Assembly (NCBI GenBank): GCA_009877105.1
Contig: WXFD01000008.1
Coordinates: forward strand, 1-51,256
Length of the DNA stretch: 51,256 nucleotides
Reading direction: 5' to 3'
Source: Bacteroidales bacterium
GTDB lineage: Bacteria > Bacteroidota > Bacteroidia > Bacteroidales > VadinHA17
The notes beneath the pieces were generated by a model. The model made no database searches and was not told the DNA's origin. It saw nothing but the letters and a program-made list of their open reading frames with translations. A program made the translations under genes and the position numbers. Of this stretch, positions 16,657 to 26,661 are shown in pieces (the stretch's first letter is position 1; each line of letters opens with the position of its first letter).

Positions 16657-18123
16657 ATGGCTACACTGAGTGAATTGGTGAAAGGGGTGCAGGTTATCTC
16701 TGTTTCGGGAGATGTGAACCGGAAGATTGAAGGCGTGGCATTTGATTCCCGGAAAGCGGGCCCGGGATACCTTTTTGTGGCGGTTAAAGGAACGAAAACC
16801 GACGGGCATGAATATATTAAACCGGCTGTGGAATCAGGGGCTGTCGCCATAGTCTGCGAAAAGCTCCCTTCCGGTGCCGGTCCTTCTGTCATCTGGATAA
16901 CTGTCGCAGATTCTGCAGAGGCCCTTGGAATGATCTGCTCAAACTTTTACGGGAATCCATCGGCTCATCTGCACCTTGTCGGAGTCACCGGAACAAACGG
17001 GAAAACAACAATAGCAACACTTCTCTACCGGATGTTCTCCAGACTCGGATACAAATGCGGTCTTTTCTCAACAGTTTGCAACTATATAGGCGAAAAGGAA
17101 CTTCCGGCAACGCATACCACGCCTGATCCGGTTCAGCTGAACCGGACCCTGGCCATGATGGCGGAAGAAGGCTGCGGATATGCCTTTATGGAGGTAAGCT
17201 CGCATGCAGCCGATCAGAAGCGCATTGCCGGACTCAGCTTTTCAGGCGGGATTTTTACCAACCTGACACACGATCACCTTGATTACCACGGCACGTTCAG
17301 TAATTACCTCAAAGCCAAGAAAAGCTTCTTCGATTCACTGGCGGATAATGCATTTGCCCTTGTAAATACAGATGATAAAAATGGAAGGGTGATGCTGCAG
17401 AATTGCAGAGCCCGAAAATATACATACTCAGTAAGGGGAATGGCCGACTTCAGGGCCGGTATAATTGAACAGGATTTTTCGGGCATGGAGCTCAGGATCC
17501 AGGGTGAAGAGGTCTGGACACGATTTATCGGAGATTTCAATGCATCGAATCTTCTTGCTGTTTATGCCTGCTCTGAATTGCTGGGAGCAGAGAAGACAGA
17601 GATACTCACCATCCTGAGTGATCTCGGGCCGGTACCCGGCCGCCTTGAATCCGTCAGGTCCGGCAGCGGGATTACCGGACTGGTCGATTATGCCCATACA
17701 CCCGACGCCCTGTTCAATGTTATTGAAACGATTAACAGGATAAGGGGGAAAGGGAGCCGGCTGCTGACAGTTGTCGGGGCGGGCGGTGACAGAGACAGGT
17801 CAAAAAGACCCGGAATGGCATCCATTTCGGCAGGAGGAAGTTCTAAAGTCATTCTCACTTCCGACAATCCGAGGACAGAGGATCCGGAACGGATACTTGA
17901 TGATATGGAAGCTGGAATAACTCCTGAGCAGCGGCCCGGGGTACTCAGGATCGCCGACAGGAGGGAAGCCATCAGAACCGCAGTGATGCTTGCACAGAAG
18001 GGGGACATAATTCTTGTGGCAGGAAAAGGTCATGAAACCTATCAGGAGATTATGGGTGTCAGGCATCATTTTGACGACAGGGAAGAACTTGAGGCTGCAT
18101 TATTGTTGAAAACCTGGAATTAG
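16657..18123 (+). CDS. murE: UDP-MurNAc-L-Ala-D-Glu:meso-DAP ligase MurE
   Basis: 488 aa. A cytoplasmic Mur ligase that adds the third stem residue. The ATP-binding loop [10 protein letters not shown] is near 108-117. The amino-acid-recognition motif reads DNPR (403-406), the form tied to meso-diaminopimelate, not lysine, so a DAP-type wall is predicted. [15 protein letters not shown] near 370-384 belongs to the C-terminal domain. It follows ftsI by 6 bases and precedes mraY by 4. murF, which often follows murE, is absent here. Confidence 0.96.
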   Translation: MATLSELVKGVQVISVSGDVNRKIEGVAFDSRKAGPGYLFVAVKGTKTDGHEYIKPAVESGAVAIVCEKLPSGAGPSVIWITVADSAEALGMICSNFYGNPSAHLHLVGVTGTNGKTTIATLLYRMFSRLGYKCGLFSTVCNYIGEKELPATHTTPDPVQLNRTLAMMAEEGCGYAFMEVSSHAADQKRIAGLSFSGGIFTNLTHDHLDYHGTFSNYLKAKKSFFDSLADNAFALVNTDDKNGRVMLQNCRARKYTYSVRGMADFRAGIIEQDFSGMELRIQGEEVWTRFIGDFNASNLLAVYACSELLGAEKTEILTILSDLGPVPGRLESVRSGSGITGLVDYAHTPDALFNVIETINRIRGKGSRLLTVVGAGGDRDRSKRPGMASISAGGSSKVILTSDNPRTEDPERILDDMEAGITPEQRPGVLRIADRREAIRTAVMLAQKGDIILVAGKGHETYQEIMGVRHHFDDREELEAALLLKTWN

Positions 18124-18127
18124 GGAA

Positions 18128-19384
18128 ATGCTCTACTACTTATTCAGATACCTGCATGAATTTAATGTGCCCGGCGCAGGAATGTTTGCATACATCTCCT
18201 TCAGGTCGGCAATGGCGGTTATTTCATCGCTGATCATCTCCCTGCTCATTGGCAGGAGGATCATCCGTTTCCTGCAGATAAAGCAGGTGGGGGAGGTGGT
18301 CAGGGAACTTGGCCTGGAAGGCCAGTATCAGAAAAAGGGAACCCCGTCAATGGGAGGCGTGATAATCCTTGCTTCCATAATTGTTCCGACCCTGCTCTTT
18401 GCCAGGCTCGATAATATTTACGTGATACTGATGATGGTCACAACCATTTGGCTGGGGTTCATCGGATTCATGGACGATTATATCAAAATTTTCAGGAAGA
18501 ACAAGAAAGGACTTGCAGCACGGTCTAAGATTGCCGGACAGATTGTTCTTGGCATGGTTGTCGGGGTTACGCTCTTCTTCAGCGATGATGTGGTTATTCT
18601 CGAAAAAGTCTCCCTGAACGAACTTTCGGAGAGGGAAAGGATTGAATTGCTTGACGCATCATCCCCGTTCACCGGGGCAGGACAGTTTTCAATGGAGCGT
18701 AAATCCACCAAAACAACGATTCCTTTTGTCAAGAACAACGAATTCAACTATGCATGGCTGGTATCTTTCATTCCCGCAGAACACCGCCGTTTCTGGACAT
18801 GGCTTGTTTTCGTGGCAATTGTGATTTTCATCGTTACCGCGGTATCAAACGGGGCCAATCTTACTGACGGACTCGATGGGCTTGCGACGGGTGTTTCGGC
18901 GATTATAGGTACCGCACTGGGTATCCTGGCCTACGTTTCCAGTAATGTTATTTACGCAAACTATCTGAATATAATGTATATACCACATTCCGAAGAGCTC
19001 GTGATCTTTGCAGCGTCCCTGATCGGAGCAACAATCGGTTTTTTGTGGTACAACTCATACCCGGCACAGGTTTTCATGGGCGATACGGGAAGCCTGGCCC
19101 TGGGTGGAATTATCGCGGTTTTTGCAATTGTTATCAGGAAAGAACTCCTGATACCCGTGCTTTGTGGCATTTTTCTCGCCGAGAATCTCTCGGTGGTGAT
19201 CCAGGTATCGCATTTCAGAAGAACCAGGAGGAAATACGGAGAAGGGCGGAGAGTCTTCCTGATGGCACCCCTTCATCACCATTACCAGAAAAAAGGCTAT
19301 ACGGAACCCAAAATCGTTACCAGGTTCTGGATTGTCGCGATAATGCTGGCCGTAATCAGTATAGTGACGCTTAAGATAAGATAA
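18128..19384 (+). CDS. mraY: Phospho-MurNAc-pentapeptide transferase MraY
   Basis: 418 aa, longer than the 360 aa of E. coli MraY. It makes lipid I from UDP-MurNAc-pentapeptide and undecaprenyl phosphate in the inner membrane. Conserved cytoplasmic loops are seen: [10 protein letters not shown] near 74-83, [16 protein letters not shown] near 115-130, [15 protein letters not shown] near 241-255 and [12 protein letters not shown] near 381-392. The extra length is a polar stretch of about 55 residues (about 160-215) between two membrane helices, ahead of the DGLDGLATG loop. I believe such inserts are common in Bacteroidota. Confidence 0.96.
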   Translation: MLYYLFRYLHEFNVPGAGMFAYISFRSAMAVISSLIISLLIGRRIIRFLQIKQVGEVVRELGLEGQYQKKGTPSMGGVIILASIIVPTLLFARLDNIYVILMMVTTIWLGFIGFMDDYIKIFRKNKKGLAARSKIAGQIVLGMVVGVTLFFSDDVVILEKVSLNELSERERIELLDASSPFTGAGQFSMERKSTKTTIPFVKNNEFNYAWLVSFIPAEHRRFWTWLVFVAIVIFIVTAVSNGANLTDGLDGLATGVSAIIGTALGILAYVSSNVIYANYLNIMYIPHSEELVIFAASLIGATIGFLWYNSYPAQVFMGDTGSLALGGIIAVFAIVIRKELLIPVLCGIFLAENLSVVIQVSHFRRTRRKYGEGRRVFLMAPLHHHYQKKGYTEPKIVTRFWIVAIMLAVISIVTLKIR

Positions 19385-19387
19385 GTC

Positions 19388-20722
19388 ATGGCAAGGATAG
19401 TAATTCTGGGAGCAGGTGAAAGCGGAACGGGCTCAGCGGTACTGGCCCTGAAAAAGGGATATGATGTTTTTGTCTCGGACATGGGCCGGGTAAAGCAAAA
19501 TTACAGGGAACTGCTGAACAAGTACAATATCAGATGGGAGGAAGGCGGTCATTCGGAGGATGAGATTCTTACCGCTGATGAGGTGATTAAAAGTCCCGGA
19601 ATCCCTGAAGATGCACCTATAGTGAAACTTATCCGCGGCAAGGGCATACCTGTTATTTCAGAGATTGAATTTGCAGGCAGGTTTGCCGGGGGAAAGAAGA
19701 TATGCGTGACGGGCAGCAACGGCAAAACAACTGTGACCAGTCTGATTTACCATATTCTTAAAAAAGCCGGAAAGAATGCCGCAATGACCGGTAATGTGGG
19801 CAACAGCTTTGCAATGGCGGTTGCCGAAGGTGATTATGATTATTATGTAATAGAACTGAGCAGCTTCCAGCTCGACGGCATGTTTTCATTCAGGGCGGAT
19901 ATTGCCATCCTGATGAACATTACCCCCGATCATCTCGACCGGTACGGATATGATATGAAAAACTATGTTGACTCAAAATTCAGGGTTGTGCAAAACCTGA
20001 CCCCGTCGGAGTTTTTCATTTTCTGGGCTGATGACCCCGTAATAAAGACAGAGCTTCAGAAAAGGAATGTGCCCGGTGTGCTGCTGCCTTTCTCGGCTGT
20101 TTCGAAGGAAGGTATGGCGGCATATATTGAGAACGATGAACTTGTAATTGATTACCCACATAAAACCAACCTTATGACCATTCATGATCTGGCATTGAAA
20201 GGCCGGCACAACATCTTCAATTCAATGGCAGCTGCCATTGCCGGCAAGGTACTGACCATCCGAAAGGAAGTGATCAGGGAAAGCCTGACAGATTTCCAGG
20301 GAGTGGAACATCGCATGGAGCCGGTAATCACTGTTTACGGGATCAACTTCGTGAACGATTCGAAAGGCACCAACGTGAACTCCACATGGTATGCGCTCGA
20401 ATGCATGGAAACGGATGTTATCTGGATTGCGGGAGGAATAGATAAAGGGAATGATTATTCGGAACTTTTCCCTGTCGTTAAACAGAAGGTGAAAGCCATA
20501 GTGTGCCTTGGCAGGGACAACAGGAAAATTATTGAGGCCTTCACGGACAAGGTGCCGACGATAGTCGAGGCAGGTTCAATGGAGGAAGCTGTGAGATCGG
20601 CCTATTACCTGGCTAAGAAGGGACAGACCGTATTGCTTTCTCCTGCATGTGCAAGCTTCGATCTGTTCAATAATTATGAAGACAGGGGAAGGCAATTCAA
20701 AACGGCTGTAAGGAATCTTTAA
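19388..20722 (+). CDS. murD: UDP-MurNAc-L-alanine:D-glutamate ligase MurD
   Basis: 444 aa. A cytoplasmic Mur ligase that adds D-Glu. The N-terminal Rossmann-like UDP-binding domain starts IVILGAGESGTGSA. The P-loop VTGSNGKTTVTS is near 111-122, and the central motif ITPDHLDRYGYD near 178-189. HRMEPV, FVNDSKGTNVNST and the C-terminal LLSPACASFDLF complete the family pattern. It lies three bases after mraY and five before ftsW. Confidence 0.96.
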   Translation: MARIVILGAGESGTGSAVLALKKGYDVFVSDMGRVKQNYRELLNKYNIRWEEGGHSEDEILTADEVIKSPGIPEDAPIVKLIRGKGIPVISEIEFAGRFAGGKKICVTGSNGKTTVTSLIYHILKKAGKNAAMTGNVGNSFAMAVAEGDYDYYVIELSSFQLDGMFSFRADIAILMNITPDHLDRYGYDMKNYVDSKFRVVQNLTPSEFFIFWADDPVIKTELQKRNVPGVLLPFSAVSKEGMAAYIENDELVIDYPHKTNLMTIHDLALKGRHNIFNSMAAAIAGKVLTIRKEVIRESLTDFQGVEHRMEPVITVYGINFVNDSKGTNVNSTWYALECMETDVIWIAGGIDKGNDYSELFPVVKQKVKAIVCLGRDNRKIIEAFTDKVPTIVEAGSMEEAVRSAYYLAKKGQTVLLSPACASFDLFNNYEDRGRQFKTAVRNL

Positions 20723-20727
20723 ATACT

Positions 20728-21945
20728 ATGGCAATGCAATCCGTCAGGCTAAGGAACGCCTTCAAGGGCGACAGGGTAATTTGGGCCCTGGTTGCCGTGT
20801 TTATGTTCTATTCATTGCTGGCGGTTTACAGCTCATCAGCCAGTGTGGCTTACCTGAAATTTGGCGGAAACAATACCTATTTCCTCAGGAGCCAGTCGCT
20901 GATGCTTTTTATGAGTCTTATCATTATAGTCATTGTTCATTACCTGCCATACAGGATCTATTCCAGGCTGTCGGGGATCATTCTCCTGGGTTCCATTGCA
21001 CTGCTGGTTCTCACCTTCCTGATAGGAGCCAGGGTAAATGAGGCGGTCAGGACAATTGAAATTCCCGGTACCGGTTTCAGACTTCAGACTTCGGATGTGG
21101 CGAAGGTTGCACTGGTAATTTACCTTGCACGAGCCTTGTCGCAGTTCAACGACGAACTAGGCAACTTCATGATTGTCACCAAGTACATGATGCTTCCCAT
21201 TGCTGTGGTTTGCGGCCTTATAATGCCTGAAAACCTTTCCACTGCCCTGATGGTTTTTTTAATATCCATGATCATCCTGTTTATAGGGAGAGTACCGCTC
21301 AGGTTCCTTTTGGCCTATGCAGGCATCGCTGTGGCCGGCGTTGTTCTGTTTGCCATGGTTTTAAGCATGGTGTCGGAAAAGAACAGGGTGGAAGTATGGA
21401 AAACCAGGATCGAAAGATATTTCTCGGAAGATACCAATGATGAGGCAGATTATCAGTCGAATCAGGCCAAGATAGCAATTTCAACCGGAGGACTGTTCGG
21501 AAAAGCTCCCGGTAAGAGCACCCAGCGCAACATCCTTCCGCAATCAAATTCCGACTTTATTTTTGCAATTATTATAGAAGAATATGGATTGCTTTTTGGT
21601 GCAATCCCACTGATCCTCGCATATATGATCCTCCTTTTCAGGGGGATTTTGATAGTCAGGAAATGTGAGACAGCCTTTCCCGCCTACCTTGTGATGGGCC
21701 TGGTGGTGATGATCACCGTCCAGGCAATGCTGAACATGTTTGTTGCTGTTGGCCTTTTCCCGGTAACGGGCCAGACCTTGCCCATGGTCAGCTGGGGAAG
21801 AACATCGGTGCTGGTTGTAAGCTTCTCAATCGGGGCAATACTCAGTGTGAGCAGGGTGGTGAATGCAAGGATAAGACAGGAAGAACTGCCCGAAGAAGAA
21901 AAAACTGATGAAGGAGACAGGATATATGGACCCGCAAAGGCATAG
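20728..21945 (+). CDS. ftsW: Septal peptidoglycan polymerase FtsW
   Basis: 405 aa SEDS-family membrane protein that polymerises lipid II at the septum together with FtsI. About ten hydrophobic helices are visible, starting with VIWALVAVFMFYSLLAVYSS (about 17-36). The C-terminal signature LPMVSWGRTSVLVVSFSIG lies near 351-369. A large periplasmic loop (about 225-265) carries charged residues, as expected. The last 20 bases overlap murG if that gene starts at 21926. Confidence 0.95.
   Translation: MAMQSVRLRNAFKGDRVIWALVAVFMFYSLLAVYSSSASVAYLKFGGNNTYFLRSQSLMLFMSLIIIVIVHYLPYRIYSRLSGIILLGSIALLVLTFLIGARVNEAVRTIEIPGTGFRLQTSDVAKVALVIYLARALSQFNDELGNFMIVTKYMMLPIAVVCGLIMPENLSTALMVFLISMIILFIGRVPLRFLLAYAGIAVAGVVLFAMVLSMVSEKNRVEVWKTRIERYFSEDTNDEADYQSNQAKIAISTGGLFGKAPGKSTQRNILPQSNSDFIFAIIIEEYGLLFGAIPLILAYMILLFRGILIVRKCETAFPAYLVMGLVVMITVQAMLNMFVAVGLFPVTGQTLPMVSWGRTSVLVVSFSIGAILSVSRVVNARIRQEELPEEEKTDEGDRIYGPAKA
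21911..21916 (+). promoter_or_regulatory. Ribosome binding site of murG
   Basis: AAGGAG, 9 bases before the ATG at 21926, inside the end of ftsW. One of the few clear Shine-Dalgarno sequences in the window. It decides for the 21926 start over the ATG at 21908. Confidence 0.6.
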
Positions 21946-23038
21946 GAAAATCATAATAAGCGGCGGGGGTACGGGAGGACATATATTTCCCGCAATTTCC
22001 ATTGCCAATGCGGTCAGGGAAAAGGATCACTCTGCCGAGATCCTTTTTGTAGGTGCGGAGGGAAAGCTGGAGATGGAAAAAGTACCCGCCGCAGGCTACA
22101 GGATCATCGGCCTGCCTGTTTCCGGAATAAAAAGGAAGAGCCTGTCAGGTAATTTCTCTGTATTCCTCAGGCTTATGCGCAGCCTGAGGAAATCGAAGAA
22201 AATACTGAAGGAATTCAAACCCGATGTTGTGGTTGGCGTTGGGGGTTATGCGAGCGGTCCCCTTCTCCGCCAGGCAGGTAAAATGAAGATCCCGATGCTC
22301 ATCCAGGAACAGAACAGTTATGCAGGTATAACAAACAGGCTGCTGGCAAGGAAAGCATCAGTGATATGCGTCGCATACGACGGTATGGAAAAATATTTTC
22401 CTGCCGGCAGGATTGTGAAGACAGGCAATCCCGTCCGCCAGGATTTTGAGAATCTTGAAAGGTTGAAACCTGAAGCCCTTAGCTTATTCGGCCTTTCAGC
22501 CGGCCTGCCAGTGGTGCTTATTCTTGGAGGGTCGCTTGGCGCGGGAAGCATAAACAGCTGCCTTCTTGAAAACATCGGATTAATGAAAGTTTCTGAGTGT
22601 CAGTGGCTCTGGCAAACGGGAAAGCTCTACTACGAGAAAATATCGGAGAGCCTGTCAGGGTCGGATACCAGGAAGATTTCAGTGCATGGGTTCATCGACA
22701 GGATGGATATGGCTTTTGCCGCGGCAGATATAATCGTGTCAAGGGCGGGGGCGGGAACAATCTCAGAATTATGTCTGGTCGGGAAACCGGTAATACTGAT
22801 ACCGTCGCCTAATGTTGCGGAAGATCACCAGACAAAAAACGCAATGGCCCTTGCCGGGCGGAATGCCGCACTGGTGATACCCGATAAGGAAATCAGTGAA
22901 TTGCTTGTTCCCGAAGCCCTGAAGCTTGTCGCCGACAGGGAGCGGAGGGAAAGCTTTGCACGGAATATCTCAGCAATGGCCGAAAGGAACGCCGATAGGA
23001 GGATTGCTGAAATGGTAATTAAACTAGCAGGGAAATGA
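21926..23038 (+). CDS. murG: Lipid II synthase MurG
   Basis: 370 aa from the ATG at 21926; an in-frame ATG at 21908 exists but lacks a ribosome binding site. MurG transfers GlcNAc from UDP-GlcNAc to lipid I at the inner face of the inner membrane. The glycine-rich loops IISGGGTGGHIFPAISIA (near 9-26) and VVGVGGYASGP (near 101-111) are intact. The C-terminal donor-binding region includes ILGGSLGAGSIN and IVSRAGAGTISEL. It overlaps ftsW by 20 bases and murC by 4 (ATGA). Confidence 0.95.
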   Translation: MDPQRHRKIIISGGGTGGHIFPAISIANAVREKDHSAEILFVGAEGKLEMEKVPAAGYRIIGLPVSGIKRKSLSGNFSVFLRLMRSLRKSKKILKEFKPDVVVGVGGYASGPLLRQAGKMKIPMLIQEQNSYAGITNRLLARKASVICVAYDGMEKYFPAGRIVKTGNPVRQDFENLERLKPEALSLFGLSAGLPVVLILGGSLGAGSINSCLLENIGLMKVSECQWLWQTGKLYYEKISESLSGSDTRKISVHGFIDRMDMAFAAADIIVSRAGAGTISELCLVGKPVILIPSPNVAEDHQTKNAMALAGRNAALVIPDKEISELLVPEALKLVADRERRESFARNISAMAERNADRRIAEMVIKLAGK

Positions 23039-24429
23039 TTGATTTCAGAAATATTGAGGGGATCTGTTTTGTTGGCATCGGCGGGATCGGAATGAGCGCC
23101 CTGGCCCTCTATTTCCTCAGGGGAGGGTATGTTATTGAGGGTTATGACAGGACGGAGACTCCCCTGACCAGGTCACTGGCTGAACAGGGATGTAACATAA
23201 CCTTCAGGGATGATCCGGTGGAATTGTCATCTTTATTCACGGATCCCGGATCAGCCGGCAGGGTGATTGTTGTTTATACTCCTGCAATTCCTGCCGACAA
23301 CAGGATCATTTCCTTTTTCAGGGACAGGAAGTACCGGATATACAAGCGATCGGAGATACTTGGAGAGATTTCGGAGCATACCGATACCCTGGCAGTTGCC
23401 GGAACCCATGGCAAAACCACGATATCAACAATGTTGGCCCATCTGCTGAAGCAATCCGCTGTCGGTTGCTCTGCATTCCTGGGCGGAATATCAAAAAACT
23501 ACGGCACCAACCTTCTGACAGGCGAAAGCAGATACACCGTAATGGAGGCTGATGAGTTCGACAGGTCGTTTCACAGGCTTAGTCCGCTCATGGCAGTGAT
23601 CACTTCGGTCGATGCAGACCATCTTGATATCTATGGCAGTCAGGTGGCACTTATTGAGGCATACAATGAATTCGCTGCAAGGATCCGCCGCGGTGGAATC
23701 CTTGTTCTAAATGCCCGGATCAGGAGGAGCATAATTGTGCCGGAAGGGATTAAATGCTTTACCTACAGTTCGTCTGAAAACGCTGACTACCATGCGATGA
23801 ACATCAGGCATGACAGTAGAGGTTATATATTTGATTTGCAGGTCCCCGGAGGGGTTATCAGGGAAATAGTCTTTCCGTTTCCGGGGGTCATCAATATAGA
23901 GAACCTTACTGCGGCTGCAGCTGTTGCACTCAACTGCGGCGTGGAGGAATACGAGATTCGTAGGGCTGCCCTGCTTTTTCAGGGAGTCAGAAGACGGTTC
24001 GACATAAGGGTCAATATGCCCGGGCTGACCTACGTTGATGACTATGCCCACCACCCGGAAGAGATTAAGGCATTTGTAACCTCGGTAAGGGAATATTTCA
24101 GGGGAAGAAAAATCACGGGTATTTTCCAGCCTCATCTTTTTTCACGCACCCGCGATCATGCCGCAGGCTTTGCCTCAACCCTGGATGAACTTGACTCAGT
24201 AATGCTGCTACCCGTTTATCCGGCCAGGGAGAAACCTATTCCCGGCGTCACATCTGAATTGATTTTCAATATGATGAAACTGGCGGAAAAAAGGCTTGTC
24301 ACCATGGATGAACTGCCGGCAATAATCGATCCGGGAAAAACAGATGTGCTGCTGACAATCGGGGCAGGCGACATCGACAGGCTTGTGTTACCGATTGAAG
24401 AAAAACTCAAAAAGGCAATGGAAAAATGA
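23035..24429 (+). CDS. murC: UDP-MurNAc:L-alanine ligase MurC
   Basis: 464 aa. The first Mur ligase, adding L-Ala to UDP-MurNAc in the cytoplasm. The N-terminal nucleotide-binding strand reads FVGIGGIGMSALA. The ATP loop AGTHGKTTISTML is near 122-134, and the central motif SVDADHLDIYGS near 197-208. YVDDYAHHPEEIKAF and IFQPHLFSRTRDH mark the C-terminal half. It has ATGA overlaps with both murG and ftsQ, so the three are likely co-translated. Confidence 0.96.
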   Translation: MIDFRNIEGICFVGIGGIGMSALALYFLRGGYVIEGYDRTETPLTRSLAEQGCNITFRDDPVELSSLFTDPGSAGRVIVVYTPAIPADNRIISFFRDRKYRIYKRSEILGEISEHTDTLAVAGTHGKTTISTMLAHLLKQSAVGCSAFLGGISKNYGTNLLTGESRYTVMEADEFDRSFHRLSPLMAVITSVDADHLDIYGSQVALIEAYNEFAARIRRGGILVLNARIRRSIIVPEGIKCFTYSSSENADYHAMNIRHDSRGYIFDLQVPGGVIREIVFPFPGVINIENLTAAAAVALNCGVEEYEIRRAALLFQGVRRRFDIRVNMPGLTYVDDYAHHPEEIKAFVTSVREYFRGRKITGIFQPHLFSRTRDHAAGFASTLDELDSVMLLPVYPAREKPIPGVTSELIFNMMKLAEKRLVTMDELPAIIDPGKTDVLLTIGAGDIDRLVLPIEEKLKKAMEK

Positions 24430-25205
24430 AATGGCCGGTCAGGATATTGTTAATGATCCCGACAATCTACCTTGCCGGAATTCCTGCCTATTATGCCAGT
24501 ACGTTCGGCAGGAAGACCTGCAGTGCATTGGAGATTACCATTACCAATTCATCCGATTATCATTTTGTTACACAACAGGATATCCGGAACACCATTCTTG
24601 CATGGAACGGAAACCCTGTCGGTAAACTTTCAAAAAACATAAAGCTCGCCGACATAGAGGAGACCATGAATACCAGATACCGTGAACTGAAAACGGCTGA
24701 AGCCTACATGTCGGTTGACGGGACACTCCATCTGGCTGCTGATCAGAGGACCCCAATACTGAGGATAATGCCGGATGAAGGCGGTGACTATTTCCTCGAC
24801 ACGGAGGGAGTGGTGGTAAGACGCAGGAATCTTTATACCCCGAGGCTCCATATAGCAGGCGGCAATATAAATATAAGCCGGGCAATGCTCAACGGGGTGA
24901 GCGTACTCGACACCAGTATTAAAAAAACCATACTCAGGGACATCTATTACCTCATCGGTTATATAAACAGTAACAGTTTTTGGTCGGCACTGATCGATCA
25001 GATCTATGTCGACAGCAATGATGAGATCATTCTTGTTCCACGCGGGGGAAGCCATACGATACATCTCGGCACCATTGACAATTTTGAGGAAAAGCTCCGG
25101 AACCTGAAGGTGTTTTACAATAAGGTTCTGCCGGAGGTGGGCTGGAACAAGTATTCGGTGATAAACCTGAGTTTCAGGGATCAGATAGTGTGCAAACGGC
25201 GATAA
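24426..25205 (+). CDS. ftsQ: Division protein FtsQ
   Basis: 259 aa. A bitopic inner-membrane protein that links early and late divisome proteins. One N-terminal helix (about 5-22) precedes a periplasmic POTRA-like region (about 34-105, starting ALEITITNSSDYHFV). The FtsQ beta domain follows. Conservation of FtsQ is weak, but the topology and the slot between murC and ftsA make the call firm. It overlaps murC by 4 bases. The stop is 23 bases before the preferred ftsA start. Confidence 0.9.
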   Translation: MKWPVRILLMIPTIYLAGIPAYYASTFGRKTCSALEITITNSSDYHFVTQQDIRNTILAWNGNPVGKLSKNIKLADIEETMNTRYRELKTAEAYMSVDGTLHLAADQRTPILRIMPDEGGDYFLDTEGVVVRRRNLYTPRLHIAGGNINISRAMLNGVSVLDTSIKKTILRDIYYLIGYINSNSFWSALIDQIYVDSNDEIILVPRGGSHTIHLGTIDNFEEKLRNLKVFYNKVLPEVGWNKYSVINLSFRDQIVCKRR

Positions 25206-25228
25206 CAATAAATAAACATAATCCAACT

Positions 25229-26602
25229 ATGAACAAAAAGGAACAATACGTAGCAGCAATCGATATCGGGACCACGAAAATAGTGGCGATTATCGGTACC
25301 AAGAACGAGAATGGCAAGATTGAGATTCTCGGGATAAGCAAGGCGCCTTCAAAGGGAGTGAAACGGGGTGTTGTTCAGAACATTGAAGAAACGGTAAACG
25401 CTATCCAGTCGACGGTCGACGATGTTCAGACCAGATCGGGGATCATATTCTCGGAAGTGTTTGTTGGTATAGCGGGGCAGCATATAAAAAGCCTGAAGAC
25501 AAGGGGTTATATAATGCGCGAGTCATTCGAGGATGAAATAAAAAAGGAAGAGGTTTTCAGGTTGATTGAAGATATGTACAAGATCCATGTTGATATCGGG
25601 GAAGAGATAATTCATGTTATCCCGCAGATGTTCATCGTTGATAATGAAACCGGTATAAAGAGCCCCATTGGTGTCTGCGGAAGGCGGCTTGAAGCCAATT
25701 TTCACATTGTCATCGGTCAGGTGGCCGCTGCCAAGAACATAGAGAGATGTATCAGGCGCTCTAACCTGAATCTCAAGGATATGATCCTTGAACCGCTTGC
25801 TTCGGCAGATGCTGTCCTTACCGATGACGAAAAAGAGGCTGGTGTCGTCCTTGTCGACATAGGCGGAGGCACAACTGACCTTGCAGTCTATTATGACAAT
25901 GTTATCCGGCACACTGCCGTGATACCCTTCGGTGGAAACGTCGTGACAAACGACATAAAGGAAGGCTGCGCCATCCTGCTTCGCCACGCGGAACAGCTCA
26001 AGATACAATATGGTTCAGCACTGGGCGATATAGCGCCGGAGGATAAAGTCGTATCAATACCCGGAATAGCGGGCCGAGAACCAAAGGAAATATCCTTTAA
26101 AAGCCTGGCTTATATTATCCAGTCGAGAATGGAGGAAATAATTGATATAATAAACTTCGAGATCCAGAATTCCGGATATGCCGATAAGCTGGCAGCAGGA
26201 ATTGTAATAACCGGTGGCGGGGCAATGCTCAAGCATCTGCCGCAGCTGATGAAATTCCGGACGGCAATGGATGTCAGGATCGGTATACCCAACGAACACC
26301 TTTCGGGCCCCGGACGGGATGAGATCAACCAGCCTGTGTACGCAACAAGCGTTGGACTGATAATGAGAGGATTCGAGTATCTCGAAACTTACAAGAAATC
26401 ATTCGTTGCAGGCAGGAAGGAAGATTTCATAAGGTCGAGGAAGACGACTGTTAACGATAATGCGGCCGCGGGGAGGGAAGAGACACCGCAGCCTGAACCC
26501 CCGCCCCTTCATGTGGAGTCAAGACCTTCACTGACCGACAAGATCAGGGATATGTTCATGAAGATGTTTGAAGTTGAGGATCAGAATATTACCAGGAACT
26601 GA
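25229..26602 (+). CDS. ftsA: Division protein FtsA
   Basis: 457 aa from the ATG at 25229. The frame extends upstream to a GTG at 25190, but that lies inside ftsQ, and the ATG puts the conserved VAAIDIGTTKIVAIIG immediately at the N-terminus. FtsA is an actin-like ATPase that anchors FtsZ to the membrane. LVDIGGGTTDLAVYYD is the second phosphate loop, and GIVITGGGAMLKHL the adenosine motif. The C-terminal end SLTDKIRDMFMKMFEV looks like the amphipathic membrane-targeting helix. It is preceded by a Pro/Glu-rich linker. Confidence 0.95.
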   Translation: MNKKEQYVAAIDIGTTKIVAIIGTKNENGKIEILGISKAPSKGVKRGVVQNIEETVNAIQSTVDDVQTRSGIIFSEVFVGIAGQHIKSLKTRGYIMRESFEDEIKKEEVFRLIEDMYKIHVDIGEEIIHVIPQMFIVDNETGIKSPIGVCGRRLEANFHIVIGQVAAAKNIERCIRRSNLNLKDMILEPLASADAVLTDDEKEAGVVLVDIGGGTTDLAVYYDNVIRHTAVIPFGGNVVTNDIKEGCAILLRHAEQLKIQYGSALGDIAPEDKVVSIPGIAGREPKEISFKSLAYIIQSRMEEIIDIINFEIQNSGYADKLAAGIVITGGGAMLKHLPQLMKFRTAMDVRIGIPNEHLSGPGRDEINQPVYATSVGLIMRGFEYLETYKKSFVAGRKEDFIRSRKTTVNDNAAAGREETPQPEPPPLHVESRPSLTDKIRDMFMKMFEVEDQNITRN

Positions 26603-26661
26603 TATGTTGTTTGCAGTTGCCAGTTTTCTCACTGTTCATCAAAACATTAAAAAATTGCACC

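Noticed and set aside
25190..25228. GTG at 25190 as the ftsA start
   Set aside because: It adds 13 unconserved residues inside the end of ftsQ; the ATG at 25229 directly precedes the ATPase domain.
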